DNA from: Actinopolymorpha rutila
Lineage (GTDB): Bacteria > Actinomycetota > Actinomycetes > Propionibacteriales > Actinopolymorphaceae
Assembly: GCF_013407855.1 (NCBI RefSeq)
Contig: NZ_JACBZH010000001.1
Coordinates: 2,852,001 to 2,916,000 of the forward strand
Direction of reading: 5' to 3'
DNA length: 64,000 bases
Positions 1 to 7,531 of this stretch are shown piece after piece. A program made the translations under genes and the position numbers. Below the pieces are notes generated by a model, which did no database searches, was not told where the DNA came from, and saw nothing but the letters and a program-made list of their open reading frames with translations. Position 1 is the first letter of the stretch, and each line of letters starts with the position of its first letter.

Positions 1-435
1 GGCGGCCAGGGCGAACAGGCCCCGTCGGCGAGATCGCCGGCCGCGGTGTCCGTGTCCGCTGGTGCCCGGCTGGTGGCGCCCCTCGGGTGCGGGCGCGGGT
101 GTGCCGGCGGTCCCGGAACCGGTCCCGGAATCGCCGGCCCGGCCATTGTGTCCGGTGGCGGTACGCCCGTTGCGGGCGTCGGGAGCCGCCTCCTGGCCGG
201 TGGCCCGAACCGCGGCCAGGACCCTGGCGCGCAGTTGCTCCGGTGGCTCGGCGGCGGTCGCGGCGGCGAGCTCGGCCGTGACGGCGGCCAGCTCGCGTAC
301 CTCGTTCCGGCAGGACGCGCAGGTGGCCAGGTGGGCCTCGAACTCGCGCAGCTCCGGCTCGGGGAGCGCGTCGAGGACGTACGGCGCGGCCAGCGAGTGC
401 AGGTCGGGCACGCCGGGAAGATCGGGAGCCGTCAT
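1..435 (-). CDS. anti-sigma factor (RskA-like), partial
   Basis: This is the N-terminal 145 codons of an anti-sigma factor; the gene runs off the left edge of the window. The first 50 residues hold a zinc-finger anti-sigma motif with the H-x3-C-x2-C pattern (FEAHLATCASCRNE), which in this family clamps the partner sigma factor in the cytoplasm. A Gly/Arg-rich linker follows, and the visible end (RRRGLFALAA) looks like the start of a membrane helix, as in RskA proteins where the C-terminal domain lies outside the cell. Its ATG overlaps the stop codon of the upstream sigma factor gene (ATGA), so the two are translationally coupled and presumably form one regulatory pair. The sensed signal cannot be told from this fragment. 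Confidence 0.88.
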   Translation of the reverse strand, partial: MTAPDLPGVPDLHSLAAPYVLDALPEPELREFEAHLATCASCRNEVRELAAVTAELAAATAAEPPEQLRARVLAAVRATGQEAAPDARNGRTATGHNGRAGDSGTGSGTAGTPAPAPEGRHQPGTSGHGHRGRRSRRRGLFALAA

Positions 436-1055
436 CGGGGCGCCCCCAGCTCCAGGCCGCCGATGCAGTCGCGGAGCCGGATCAGCCCGTCACGCATGCG
501 GGTCTTGACCGTGGCCAGGTTGGCGCCGAGGACTTCGGCGACCTCGCGGTAGTTGTACCCCACGTAGTAGGCGAGGGTCACCGCCTGCCGCTGCAGGTCG
601 GTGAGGGAGCCCAGACAACGGCGGACCTGTTCCTGTTCCAGGCTCGCCGTCACCTCCTCGACCACCTGGTCGTAGGCGGGGGACTTGTCGCCGGCCGCTG
701 CCCGGCGTTCGCGGTCGGTGGAGGCCTGCTCGGACCGGACACGGTCGACGGCCCGGCGATGGGCCAGCGTGGTCGCCCAGGTGCGCACCGAGCCGCGGGA
801 GGGGTCGAACCGGGACGCGGTACGCCAGATCTCGACGAACACCTCCTGACTCACCTCCTCCGCGTGCGAGGGGTTGCGCAGTACGCGGCAGACGACACCG
901 AACACCTGCGGTGCCACCAGATCGTAGAGCGCACCGAAGGCGTCCTCGTCGCCCCGGGCCACCCTGGGGAGGAGGTCGTCGGCGGTCGGCGACGTGTCAC
1001 CCACCCGTCTCGGTGGTCGGGGCGCCTCGTTCATCGGGTCCATCTTCGCGTGCAC
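432..1055 (-). CDS. sigK: ECF RNA polymerase sigma factor, SigK family
   Basis: This 207-residue protein is a group IV sigma factor. Region 2 (about residues 40-105) contains the conserved core-binding helix (SHAEEVSQEVFVEIW), and region 4 (about 140-200) contains the helix-turn-helix that reads the -35 element (YNYREVAEVLGANLATVKTRM). Length and motif order fit the SigK family, whose partner is a membrane anti-sigma factor of the RskA type; such a gene follows immediately with a 4-base overlap. Three Met codons lie in the first eight residues, so the exact start is uncertain by a few residues. The pair is separated from the upstream rpf-like gene by a strong hairpin, so it is probably transcribed from its own promoter, where a cluster of short repeats lies. 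Confidence 0.9.
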   Translation of the reverse strand: MHAKMDPMNEAPRPPRRVGDTSPTADDLLPRVARGDEDAFGALYDLVAPQVFGVVCRVLRNPSHAEEVSQEVFVEIWRTASRFDPSRGSVRTWATTLAHRRAVDRVRSEQASTDRERRAAAGDKSPAYDQVVEEVTASLEQEQVRRCLGSLTDLQRQAVTLAYYVGYNYREVAEVLGANLATVKTRMRDGLIRLRDCIGGLELGAPR

Positions 1056-1123
1056 CCTCGCCCGCGCGACGCGGAGGGGGCGGAGGGGCCGTTGCGAGCA
1101 CCGGAACCGGCCCGCTCAGGCGG

Positions 1124-1199
1124 CATACCGTCCGACAGAGCCTGCGAAGACGACATACCGAGCGATCTACCGGGCGGTGACATACCGGGCAACGTACCG
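1124..1199. repeat. five short TACCG/CGGTA direct repeats upstream of sigK
   Basis: The pentamer TACCG occurs at 1126, 1156, 1168, 1183 and 1195, usually within CATACCG or a close variant. Spacings are 30, 12, 15 and 12 bases. On the sigK strand the unit reads CGGTATGTC. The array lies in the sigK promoter region and could bind a regulator, but multiples of three also fit a decayed coding stretch. Confidence 0.45.
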
Positions 1200-1240
1200 T
1201 GCGACAGCGGACCGGATGACCCGAACGGCTGACAAGGGCG

Positions 1241-1273
1241 AGCGCCCCGACCGCGACAGGCGGTCGGGGCGCT
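1241..1273 (-). terminator. intrinsic hairpin downstream of rpf-like gene
   Basis: A perfect 14-base inverted repeat (AGCGCCCCGACCGC at 1241-1254 and its complement at 1260-1273) is separated by a 5-base loop. It starts 25 bases after the stop codon of the rpf-like gene. There is no T-tract, which is common for actinomycete terminators. It separates rpf from the sigK pair. Confidence 0.8.
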
Positions 1274-1297
1274 ACACCAGGGTGAAGCGGGGAGGGC

Positions 1298-1972
1298 TCA
1301 GCCGAGGCGGAGCTTCTCGTGGGGGAAGATCAGGTTGGGGTTGCTCCCGACCAGCTTCCGGTTGAGCTTCCACAGCGCGCGCCAGCCGCCGTCGACGCCC
1401 TGCGCCTGCGCGATGGTCGACAGTGTGTCGCCCGAACGAACGACGTACCTGGCGCCGCGGACCGAGTGCCGGGAGTGCGTGGACTTCGCCACGATCTTCG
1501 GCCGGGAGGTGCCGCGCGAGGAGCGGGAGCTGTGCTGCCTGCGCTCCTGCGTCTGGCTACGCGTGTTGGGGCTGCCGCCCTTGTCACCGGAGCCGAGGCC
1601 GAGCTTGGCCGAGCATGCCGGCCAGGCGTTCCAGCCCTGCACGTCCAGGACCTTCTCCGCGATGGCGATCTGCTGCCACTTGCTGGCGTAGTCGGCGCGG
1701 GAGGCGTACTTGCCGCCACCGAAGCCGGTCCAGGTCGAACGGGTGAACTGCAGGCCGCCGTAGAAGCCGTTGCCGGTGTTGATGTGCCAGTTGCCGCTGC
1801 TCTCGCACTGGGCGAGGCGCTCCCACGTGTCGGTGCTGGCGGCGTGGGCCGGGGCAGCCATCCCGACCATGGGGACGGCGGCGGCGATACCGGTGACGGC
1901 GGCGGTCTGGGTGACGCGCTTGGCGACGGTCTTCGAACGACTGGCGCCGCGATGCTTGGCGGAATAGGGCAT
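1298..1972 (-). CDS. secreted resuscitation-promoting-factor-like transglycosylase with LysM domain
   Basis: This 224-residue secreted protein should cut peptidoglycan and help cells resume growth. Residues 1-44 form a signal peptide (basic start, alanine-rich core, cleavage near AHA-AS). Residues 46-125 are an Rpf-type transglycosylase fold; Glu57 in the QCESSGNW motif is the expected catalytic acid, and a conserved Cys pair is present. A basic Ser/Arg-rich linker leads to a LysM domain (about 175-222, YVVRSGDTLSTIAQ) that binds peptidoglycan. The ATG at 1972 was chosen because a Shine-Dalgarno sequence (GGGAGGGA, 1983-1990) sits before it and a typical signal peptide follows; the frame is open further upstream but that part lies in the riboswitch leader. 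Confidence 0.9.
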   Translation of the reverse strand: MPYSAKHRGASRSKTVAKRVTQTAAVTGIAAAVPMVGMAAPAHAASTDTWERLAQCESSGNWHINTGNGFYGGLQFTRSTWTGFGGGKYASRADYASKWQQIAIAEKVLDVQGWNAWPACSAKLGLGSGDKGGSPNTRSQTQERRQHSSRSSRGTSRPKIVAKSTHSRHSVRGARYVVRSGDTLSTIAQAQGVDGGWRALWKLNRKLVGSNPNLIFPHEKLRLG

Positions 1973-1991
1973 GGAGATCAGTTCCCTCCCG

Positions 1992-2184
1992 TCGCCTGCG
2001 GAGTTAGCTGTCGGATTCGGGCGAGAGGAAGTGCCCGGCCGCCGAGGCGGCTTCACCCCAGGACCCGTTGCCGGGTCCGTATGTGGTTCCTCCGTCTCCG
2101 CCCGATGGAAAGACCGGGTCTGACGACAACCGCCGGGCGGAGCTAGGCGAAGCGGGTCGTAGCCGCCCCCCTGTCGGCGCGACC
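1992..2184 (-). promoter_or_regulatory. c-di-AMP riboswitch (ydaO-yuaA class) in the rpf leader
   Basis: On the minus strand the leader contains the conserved blocks of the ydaO-yuaA RNA: GGAGGAACCAC (about 2084-2094), TGGGGTGAAGCCGC (about 2047-2060) and, near the 3' end, ACAGCTAACTCCGCAGGC (about 1993-2010). GC-rich pairing arms lie between them. In actinobacteria this RNA class is known upstream of rpf and other wall-hydrolase genes, where c-di-AMP binding normally reduces expression. It begins just after the predicted transcription start and ends against the Shine-Dalgarno sequence of the rpf-like gene. The 5' boundary is approximate. Confidence 0.85.
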
Positions 2185-2191
2185 GGCAATG

Positions 2192-2220
2192 ACTGTACGG
2201 CGTGATCGTTTCGTTGCCAA
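2192..2220 (-). promoter_or_regulatory. promoter of the rpf-like gene
   Basis: On the minus strand TTGGCA (2215-2220) and TACAGT (2192-2197) are separated by exactly 17 bases, a good housekeeping-type promoter. Transcription would start near 2185, giving a leader of about 210 bases that contains the whole riboswitch. Confidence 0.65.
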
Positions 2221-2606
2221 CCTGATCCAAAAGATTCACCGAAGTCGCGACCAGGCTTGGTTTACCACGATGAAGTGTGTACGCACCGGGCTGTGGCCTG
2301 CTGAGGATGGGCCGATGGCGAGCTGACAATGCCACCGGCGGAGGCGGCTCGATTGCTGTGCCACAAGGCAAAGTTGCTGGTGACAGCGTTGCCGACGATG
2401 CGGTGACGACCGTGACGACCGCGCCGACGATGGTGGCGGGGCTTGTGACCGGGCTGCCGATCGGGCTGCGACGAGGTCGGCTACGCGGTCCGCGTCGAGG
2501 TCGCTGCGCCGCCGAAAAATACCGCCGCGGTTGGCAAAATCGCCCCCGAAGTCGCGGGCTTTGGTCGTCTCCGCGTGGCGAACGGGTGTTCGGGCGCGGG
2601 TCTCGC
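2221..2606. other. intergenic region without a recognisable gene
   Basis: This stretch separates two divergent transcription units. A patch of lower GC near 2222-2280 adjoins the rpf promoter, and the rest is GC-rich with short GACGACCGTG-like repeats near 2400-2430. Both strands have open frames, but none has a ribosome-binding site or a recognisable protein product. Nothing else could be supported. Confidence 0.5.
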
Positions 2607-2612
2607 TAGCGT
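2607..2612 (+). promoter_or_regulatory. candidate -10 element for the nuclease operon
   Basis: TAGCGT lies 10 bases before the ATG at 2623, and no Shine-Dalgarno sequence is visible between them, so the transcript would have a very short leader. No clear -35 element was seen. Confidence 0.4.
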
Positions 2613-2622
2613 TCGGCACACG

Positions 2623-3780
2623 ATGCCCGACACCACCATCAGGTTCCTGCATTCCGGCGACTGGCAGCTCGGGATGATGCGCCGGTTCCTCGGTCCGGAG
2701 GCGCAGGCGCGTTACGGCCAGGCGCGCGTCGACGCGATCGAACGCATCGGCGCGGTGGCCGCTCGTACCTCCGCGGCGTTCGTCGTGGTGGCCGGCGACG
2801 TGTTCGACGCCAACCAGGTCGACCGGAAGGTCGTCCTGCGAGCGTGCGAGGCGCTGCGGGCCGTCACCTGCCCGGTCTACCTGCTGCCGGGCAACCACGA
2901 CTCGCTGGAGCCGGGTTCGGTGTGGGCGAGCCCGATGCTCGCCGCGCACCTGCCGTCCCACGTCGAGGTGTTGCGCGACTCAGTCCCCCGCACGCCCGCG
3001 CCGGGTGTCGAGGTGGTCGGTGCACCGTGGCGCACCCGCCGGCCGCTGCGCGACCCGGTGGCCGACGTGGTCGGCGCCGATCCGCCACCGGAGGGTGTGG
3101 TGCGGGTACTCGTAGGCCACGGACAGGTCGACAGCCTCGCCCCCGATGTCGGCGAGCCCGCGCTGGTTCGCCAGGGCCCGCTGGAGGAGGCGATCGCCGC
3201 CGGCCGGATCCACTACGCCGCGCTGGGCGACCGGCACTCGCGTACGTCCGTCGGCGAGTCGGGCCGGATCTGGTACGCCGGCACTCCCGAGCCCACCCGT
3301 CCCGAGGAGGAGCACCCCGGCGACGTGCTGCTGGTCGAGCTGGCCGCCGGCCCCGCCGGCTCCACCTGCACCGTCACGCCCGAACGCGTGGGCACCTGGC
3401 GGCTGCTGTCCCGCGTGGTGGAGGTGGACGGCGACACCTCACTCGACGCGCTCGACCGCTGGCTCGGCGAGCAGCCCGACAAGACGCGCACCGTCGTACG
3501 CCTCGGCGTCCGCGGCGCGCTGTCCGTCGCCGGGCTGACCCGCCTGGAGGTGCTGCTGGACGCGCAGACCGAGGTGTACGCCGCGATCCAGCGCTGGCGC
3601 CGGCACTGGGACGTCGGTGTTCTGCCCGACGACCAGATGCTGGACGACCTCCCGGTGACCGGTCCGGCCCGGGCCGCGCTGGAGGAGTTGCGGCACACCG
3701 TCGCCAGCGGCAGCGACGACGCGGCCGAGGCCGCCGACGCGCTCGCCCTCCTGCACCGGCTGGCCGGGGGAGCGGCATGA
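2623..3780 (+). CDS. metallophosphoesterase, YhaO/SbcD-like DNA nuclease subunit
   Basis: This 385-residue protein has the calcineurin-like phosphoesterase motifs of the SbcD/Mre11 family: GDWQLG near residue 12, VVAGDVFDAN near 60, LPGNHDS near 90, a GHG motif near 160, and GDRHS near 200. The first motif has Gln where many relatives have His (DxH), a variation I associate with actinobacterial members of the YhaO group. The C-terminal 150 residues would form the capping domain. The gene for a matching ATPase starts 10 bases downstream, so the two should form a nuclease-ATPase complex acting on DNA ends. The ATG at 2623 is chosen because MPDTTIRFLHSGDW matches the usual N-terminus of the family. 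Confidence 0.85.
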   Translation: MPDTTIRFLHSGDWQLGMMRRFLGPEAQARYGQARVDAIERIGAVAARTSAAFVVVAGDVFDANQVDRKVVLRACEALRAVTCPVYLLPGNHDSLEPGSVWASPMLAAHLPSHVEVLRDSVPRTPAPGVEVVGAPWRTRRPLRDPVADVVGADPPPEGVVRVLVGHGQVDSLAPDVGEPALVRQGPLEEAIAAGRIHYAALGDRHSRTSVGESGRIWYAGTPEPTRPEEEHPGDVLLVELAAGPAGSTCTVTPERVGTWRLLSRVVEVDGDTSLDALDRWLGEQPDKTRTVVRLGVRGALSVAGLTRLEVLLDAQTEVYAAIQRWRRHWDVGVLPDDQMLDDLPVTGPARAALEELRHTVASGSDDAAEAADALALLHRLAGGAA

Positions 3781-3790
3781 GGGGAGCGGC

Positions 3791-6628
3791 GTGAGGCTGC
3801 ACCGGCTGACGTTGCGCGACTTCCGCGGGGTGGCCGCGCGCGACCTGGACTTCGACGAGGCCGGTGTCACCGTCGTGCTCGGCGACAACGAGACCGGCAA
3901 GTCCAGCATCCTGGAGGCGCTCAGCCTGTTGTTCGAGCTGCCGGACGACTCCAAGGCCGGGAAGCTGAAGGCGGTCCAGCCGGCCGGCCGCGACGTGTCC
4001 AGCGAGGTCGCCGCGGAGCTGACCCTCGGCGGGCAGCGGGTGCACTACCGCAAGCGGTGGTTCCGCCAGCGGCTGACCGAGCTTCGGGTCGACCCGGGCG
4101 GGCACACCTGGACCGGGCGGGAGGCGCACGACGAGGCCGCGAGGCTGTTCGCCGCACACGTCGACCAGAGCCTGTGGGCGGCGCTGGTCGTCGGCCAGGA
4201 ACACGCGCTCGCGGTGCCGGCCGCGGGTTCGGTGGCGGCGGTGCTCACCGCGCTCGACGAGTCCGCGGGTGGTGAGGTCGACCACGGCGCGGCGGTGCCA
4301 CTGGTCGCGGCCGTCGAACGCGAGTACCAGCGCTACTTCACCCGCACCGGCCGGCCCAGCGGCGACTACGCCGAGGCGATCCACGCGCTCGACCAGGAAC
4401 GCGCGCGGGTGGAGGAGGCGCGGGCGCGGCTGGCCGAGGTCGAGCAGGACGTCGCCTCGGCCGAACGCCTGACCCGCGACCGGGCCACGATGAGTGCGCG
4501 GTCGCGCGAGCAGGAGGCGCGGGTCGCGAAGCTCGCCGACCGCAGGCAGGCCGCGGACAAGCTCGTCGGTCAGGTCGAACGCCTGCGCCGCGACGCCGAG
4601 TTCGCCGCCGCGCAGGTCGAGTCCGCCCGGGCGGATGCCGAACGCCGCACCGCCCTGGTCGACGAGGTGAAGGAGCGCGACCGCGCGTCGACCGAGGCGG
4701 AGGAGGTCCGGCTGCGAACGACTGCGGCGCTTCGGGGTGCGGAGCAGGAGTGGGAACGCGCCACCGCCGCGCTGCGGGTGGCCAGGGACGACCAGGCCGC
4801 GCGGCGGGCGGAGGTCCGCCGGCTCGACGCGCACCTGTCCCGGCTGCGCGACCGCGCCGACCTGGCCGATGTGCGGAAACGCCTCGCGGCGGTGGAGGAG
4901 GCCCGCGAGCAGGAACGCCGCGCCGCCGCCGCACTCGAACGCACGAACGTAGACGACGCCGCGCTGGAGGCCGCCGAGGCCGCCCACGTGGACGTGCTCG
5001 CCGCCCGGGCCGCGCTGGCCGCCGGTGCGCCGACGATGGTCGTCCGCCGACTCGGTGACGCCGACGTGGAGCTGTCCGGCATACCCCTCGAGGAGGCCGA
5101 CGAGGGCGTGACGGTCGACCGGGAGGTGACGGTCGATCGGGACACCACCGTCCGGGTGCCGGACGTGGTCGAGGTGACCGTACGACCGGGCACCGGCGCG
5201 ACCGAACTCGCCGCCACCACCGCGAGTGCCGAGGACGTTGAGCGGCGGCTTCTCGCGGAGCTGGGCCAAGCCGACATCGGCGCGGTCCGGCAGGCGGCCA
5301 GGGCCAGGGTCGAGGCGGAGCGCGCCCTGACGATCGCTCGCGACGACCTCGCCCGCCGGCTGGAGGGCCGCACGTTCGCCGACCTGATCGCCGCCCGCGA
5401 CCAGTTGCTGGCCAGGGTCACCGACGACGACCACCTCGATGACGTTGCCGATGACAGCGCCGACGACCTGCCTGACAACGTGCCTGACGACCTGGTTGGC
5501 AGCCGCGTTGAGGAGGCCGCCACGCTCTTCGACGCGGAACCGTTGCCCGCAAGGGAATTCTCGGTTGTCAAGGAGGCCTTGCGTGTCAAGGAACACTTGC
5601 CGGCCGAGGAGTCCCCGCCCGTCAAGGCGAGCTTGCCGGCAGAGCAGCCGTTGCCGACAACGCAGGAGAGCACCCGAGAGGCGCTCGCCCACGCCCAGGC
5701 CGAGGATGTCGCCGCGGCGAAGCTGCTGGCCCGCGCGGAGGCCGCCGGGGCAGGCGTTCGTACGGCGTTCGAGATTGCGCGGGACGAGGCGACCGAGGCA
5801 CGCGTACGCTCCGAACAGGCGACCGAACGCCGTACCGACGCACTCGCCACCCTGGATCGCGCCCGTGCGCAGCAGGGCGACGAACTCCTCGCCGCCGCGA
5901 TGTCCAAGGCGGCGGAGGAGGCGGCCGCTATCGCCGCGGATCTCGCCGAGGCGGAGGACGCGGTCGCGCGCAGCGGAGTCGGCGAGCTCGGTGAGCGGTT
6001 GGCGGAGGCGACGACTCTGCGCGCGCAGTTGGCCGAGCAGGTCGAACACCTGCAGGACGAGCTCAGCCGGGTCGAGGGTGCGCTGGAACGCGCCGGTGCT
6101 CAGGGCCTGGCCACCGCGGCCGAGAAGGCCCGGGCCGAACTCGCCCACGCCGAGGAGCACCACTCCACGCTCGAACGCCGGGCACTGGCGGCCGCCAGGT
6201 TGCGGGAGACGCTCGAACGCCACCGCGCGGAGGCCCGCCTCCGGTACGCCGCACCGCTGCGGGACCGCATCGAGGCGCTCGGCCGGGTGGTGCACGGGCC
6301 GTCGTTCGGCGTGGGCCTGGGCGCGGACCTGGAGGTGGAGGCCCGTACGGTCGACGGGATCCGGCTTCCGGTGTCGTCCCTGTCCACCGGTGCTCGCGAA
6401 CAGCTCGCCACGCTGGTCCGGCTCGCCATCGCCGGCCTCACCGCCACCGACGGCAGCGGCGTCCCGGTCGTGCTCGACGACGCGCTCGGCTGGTCCGACC
6501 CCGGCCGGCTGCAGGCGATGGGTGCGCTGCTGGCCCGCGCCGGCGCCACCGGTCAGGTGATCCTGCTGACCTCCGCGCCCGACCGCTACGTCGGGACGGT
6601 CCCCGGCGCCCGGGTGGTACGGATCTGA
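3791..6628 (+). CDS. AAA ATPase with long coiled coil, YhaN/SbcC-like
   Basis: This 945-residue protein should be the ATPase partner of the phosphoesterase encoded just upstream. Walker A (GDNETGKSS) is at residues 31-39. Residues about 180-360 and 630-800 are Arg/Glu/Ala-rich heptad sequence typical of antiparallel coiled coils. The ABC signature (LSTGAREQL) is near 864 and Walker B (VVLDDALGW) near 893. Rad50/SbcC zinc-hook cysteines are absent. Instead the middle holds a beta-rich segment (about 410-480) and an acidic, Pro/Leu/Lys-containing low-complexity stretch (about 544-626) with degenerate repeats. The GTG start follows GGGGAG at 3781. It might serve in double-strand-break processing, as known for the family. 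Confidence 0.83.
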   Translation: MRLHRLTLRDFRGVAARDLDFDEAGVTVVLGDNETGKSSILEALSLLFELPDDSKAGKLKAVQPAGRDVSSEVAAELTLGGQRVHYRKRWFRQRLTELRVDPGGHTWTGREAHDEAARLFAAHVDQSLWAALVVGQEHALAVPAAGSVAAVLTALDESAGGEVDHGAAVPLVAAVEREYQRYFTRTGRPSGDYAEAIHALDQERARVEEARARLAEVEQDVASAERLTRDRATMSARSREQEARVAKLADRRQAADKLVGQVERLRRDAEFAAAQVESARADAERRTALVDEVKERDRASTEAEEVRLRTTAALRGAEQEWERATAALRVARDDQAARRAEVRRLDAHLSRLRDRADLADVRKRLAAVEEAREQERRAAAALERTNVDDAALEAAEAAHVDVLAARAALAAGAPTMVVRRLGDADVELSGIPLEEADEGVTVDREVTVDRDTTVRVPDVVEVTVRPGTGATELAATTASAEDVERRLLAELGQADIGAVRQAARARVEAERALTIARDDLARRLEGRTFADLIAARDQLLARVTDDDHLDDVADDSADDLPDNVPDDLVGSRVEEAATLFDAEPLPAREFSVVKEALRVKEHLPAEESPPVKASLPAEQPLPTTQESTREALAHAQAEDVAAAKLLARAEAAGAGVRTAFEIARDEATEARVRSEQATERRTDALATLDRARAQQGDELLAAAMSKAAEEAAAIAADLAEAEDAVARSGVGELGERLAEATTLRAQLAEQVEHLQDELSRVEGALERAGAQGLATAAEKARAELAHAEEHHSTLERRALAAARLRETLERHRAEARLRYAAPLRDRIEALGRVVHGPSFGVGLGADLEVEARTVDGIRLPVSSLSTGAREQLATLVRLAIAGLTATDGSGVPVVLDDALGWSDPGRLQAMGALLARAGATGQVILLTSAPDRYVGTVPGARVVRI

Positions 6629-6682
6629 AGTCGCCAGGCAGCCGCCAGCTCACCACTCGACCCTGATCCGCAGGACAGCCCC

Positions 6683-6688
6683 TAGGCT
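6683..6688 (+). promoter_or_regulatory. -10 element of a leaderless gene (GNAT)
   Basis: TAGGCT is followed by six bases and then the GTG start at 6695, so transcription would start on or next to the start codon. There is no Shine-Dalgarno sequence. Confidence 0.55.
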
Positions 6689-6694
6689 GGCCGG

Positions 6695-7183
6695 GTGAAC
6701 GACGCGGTCAAGTTGGTCCGGGTGACCGAGCCCCACAAGTCCGTCCTCGCCAACCTGCTGCAGCTCTACCTGTACGACTTCAGCTCCATCAGGAACCTCG
6801 AGCTGTCCACGCACGGGACGTACTCCTACCGCTTCCTTGACCACTACTTCGTCGAGGCCGGCCGCGAGCCGCTGTTCATCCTCGTGGGTGACCGGCTGGC
6901 CGGGTTCGCGCTGGTGCGGCACGAGGACGGGGTCAACCTCCTCGCGGAGTTCTTCGTCGTTGCGAAGCACCGAAGGCTCGGAGTCGGCCGGTCGGCGGCG
7001 CACGCGCTGTTCCGCCGTTATCCGGGGAAGTGGAGCCTCGACTTCTACGACGCGAACGACGCCGCCCGGCAGTTCTGGCCCGACGTGGTGCGGGCGGTGG
7101 CGGCCGGTGAAGTCGGCCGGCGGCGGTTCGGCCCGCCCGAGACCGACCTGCCGGCCACGCAGTTGACGTTCACCGTCGGCTGA
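6695..7183 (+). CDS. GNAT family N-acetyltransferase
   Basis: This 162-residue protein fits the GCN5-related acetyltransferase fold. The central strand and turn (FFVVAKHRRLGVGRSAAHALF, about residues 88-108) contain the R/Q-x-x-G-x-G/A acetyl-CoA pyrophosphate loop, here RRLGVG. The N-terminal half (LLQLYLYDFSSIRNLELS) resembles uncharacterised acetyltransferases annotated only as GNAT. The substrate cannot be inferred. The GTG start is supported by the -10 element six bases upstream. It stands alone between the nuclease operon and a decayed coding stretch. Confidence 0.75.
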   Translation: MNDAVKLVRVTEPHKSVLANLLQLYLYDFSSIRNLELSTHGTYSYRFLDHYFVEAGREPLFILVGDRLAGFALVRHEDGVNLLAEFFVVAKHRRLGVGRSAAHALFRRYPGKWSLDFYDANDAARQFWPDVVRAVAAGEVGRRRFGPPETDLPATQLTFTVG

Positions 7184-7248
7184 CGAAATCGGCAGGTGCG
7201 CGCACCGACTCCACCACAGGTGAGTCCGCTGCCGCGGGATCAGCCCGT

Positions 7249-7494
7249 TACTACCCCTCCACCGAAGTACGACCAAACCAGAACGGCTGCTGGGAGGACG
7301 AGGGCCGCCGGGTCGGATACCAGGGTGCGCGCGGCATCACCGATGTCTATTACTTGGTGCTTGTGACGCGTTCGCAAGCGGACGACTTCGTGAGGCGCAG
7401 GGCGGCCGCGCGCAAATGGGACGGGATATCCGGATACGAGTGGAAATCCCTCCAGATCCCCAACGTGATGAGTTTCGAAGTGCCGACCGGTTGA
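7249..7494 (+). pseudogene. coding-like remnant lacking a start codon
   Basis: The frame ending in TGA at 7492-7494 is open from inside the GNAT gene. From 7249 it encodes a protein-like sequence with balanced composition (RYYPSTEVRPNQNGCWEDEG, then YYLVLVTRSQADDF, ending IPNVMSFEVPTG). There is no ATG, GTG or TTG in this frame between the GNAT stop and the middle of the segment. Codon use is less G/C-biased at third positions than in neighbours. I read it as the 3' end of a decayed or truncated gene. The opposite strand also has a 114-codon frame overlapping fdhD, which looks less protein-like. The family is not recognised. Confidence 0.35.
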
Positions 7495-7531
7495 TCGTGC
7501 CCCGTGTTTTCGGATCGGCCGGGCGGGAGGT

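Noticed and set aside
3374..6295. 973-codon open frame on the minus strand
   Set aside because: It lies opposite the YhaN/SbcC-like gene, is very Arg/Gly/Pro-rich and has no domain. It is a GC-bias shadow.
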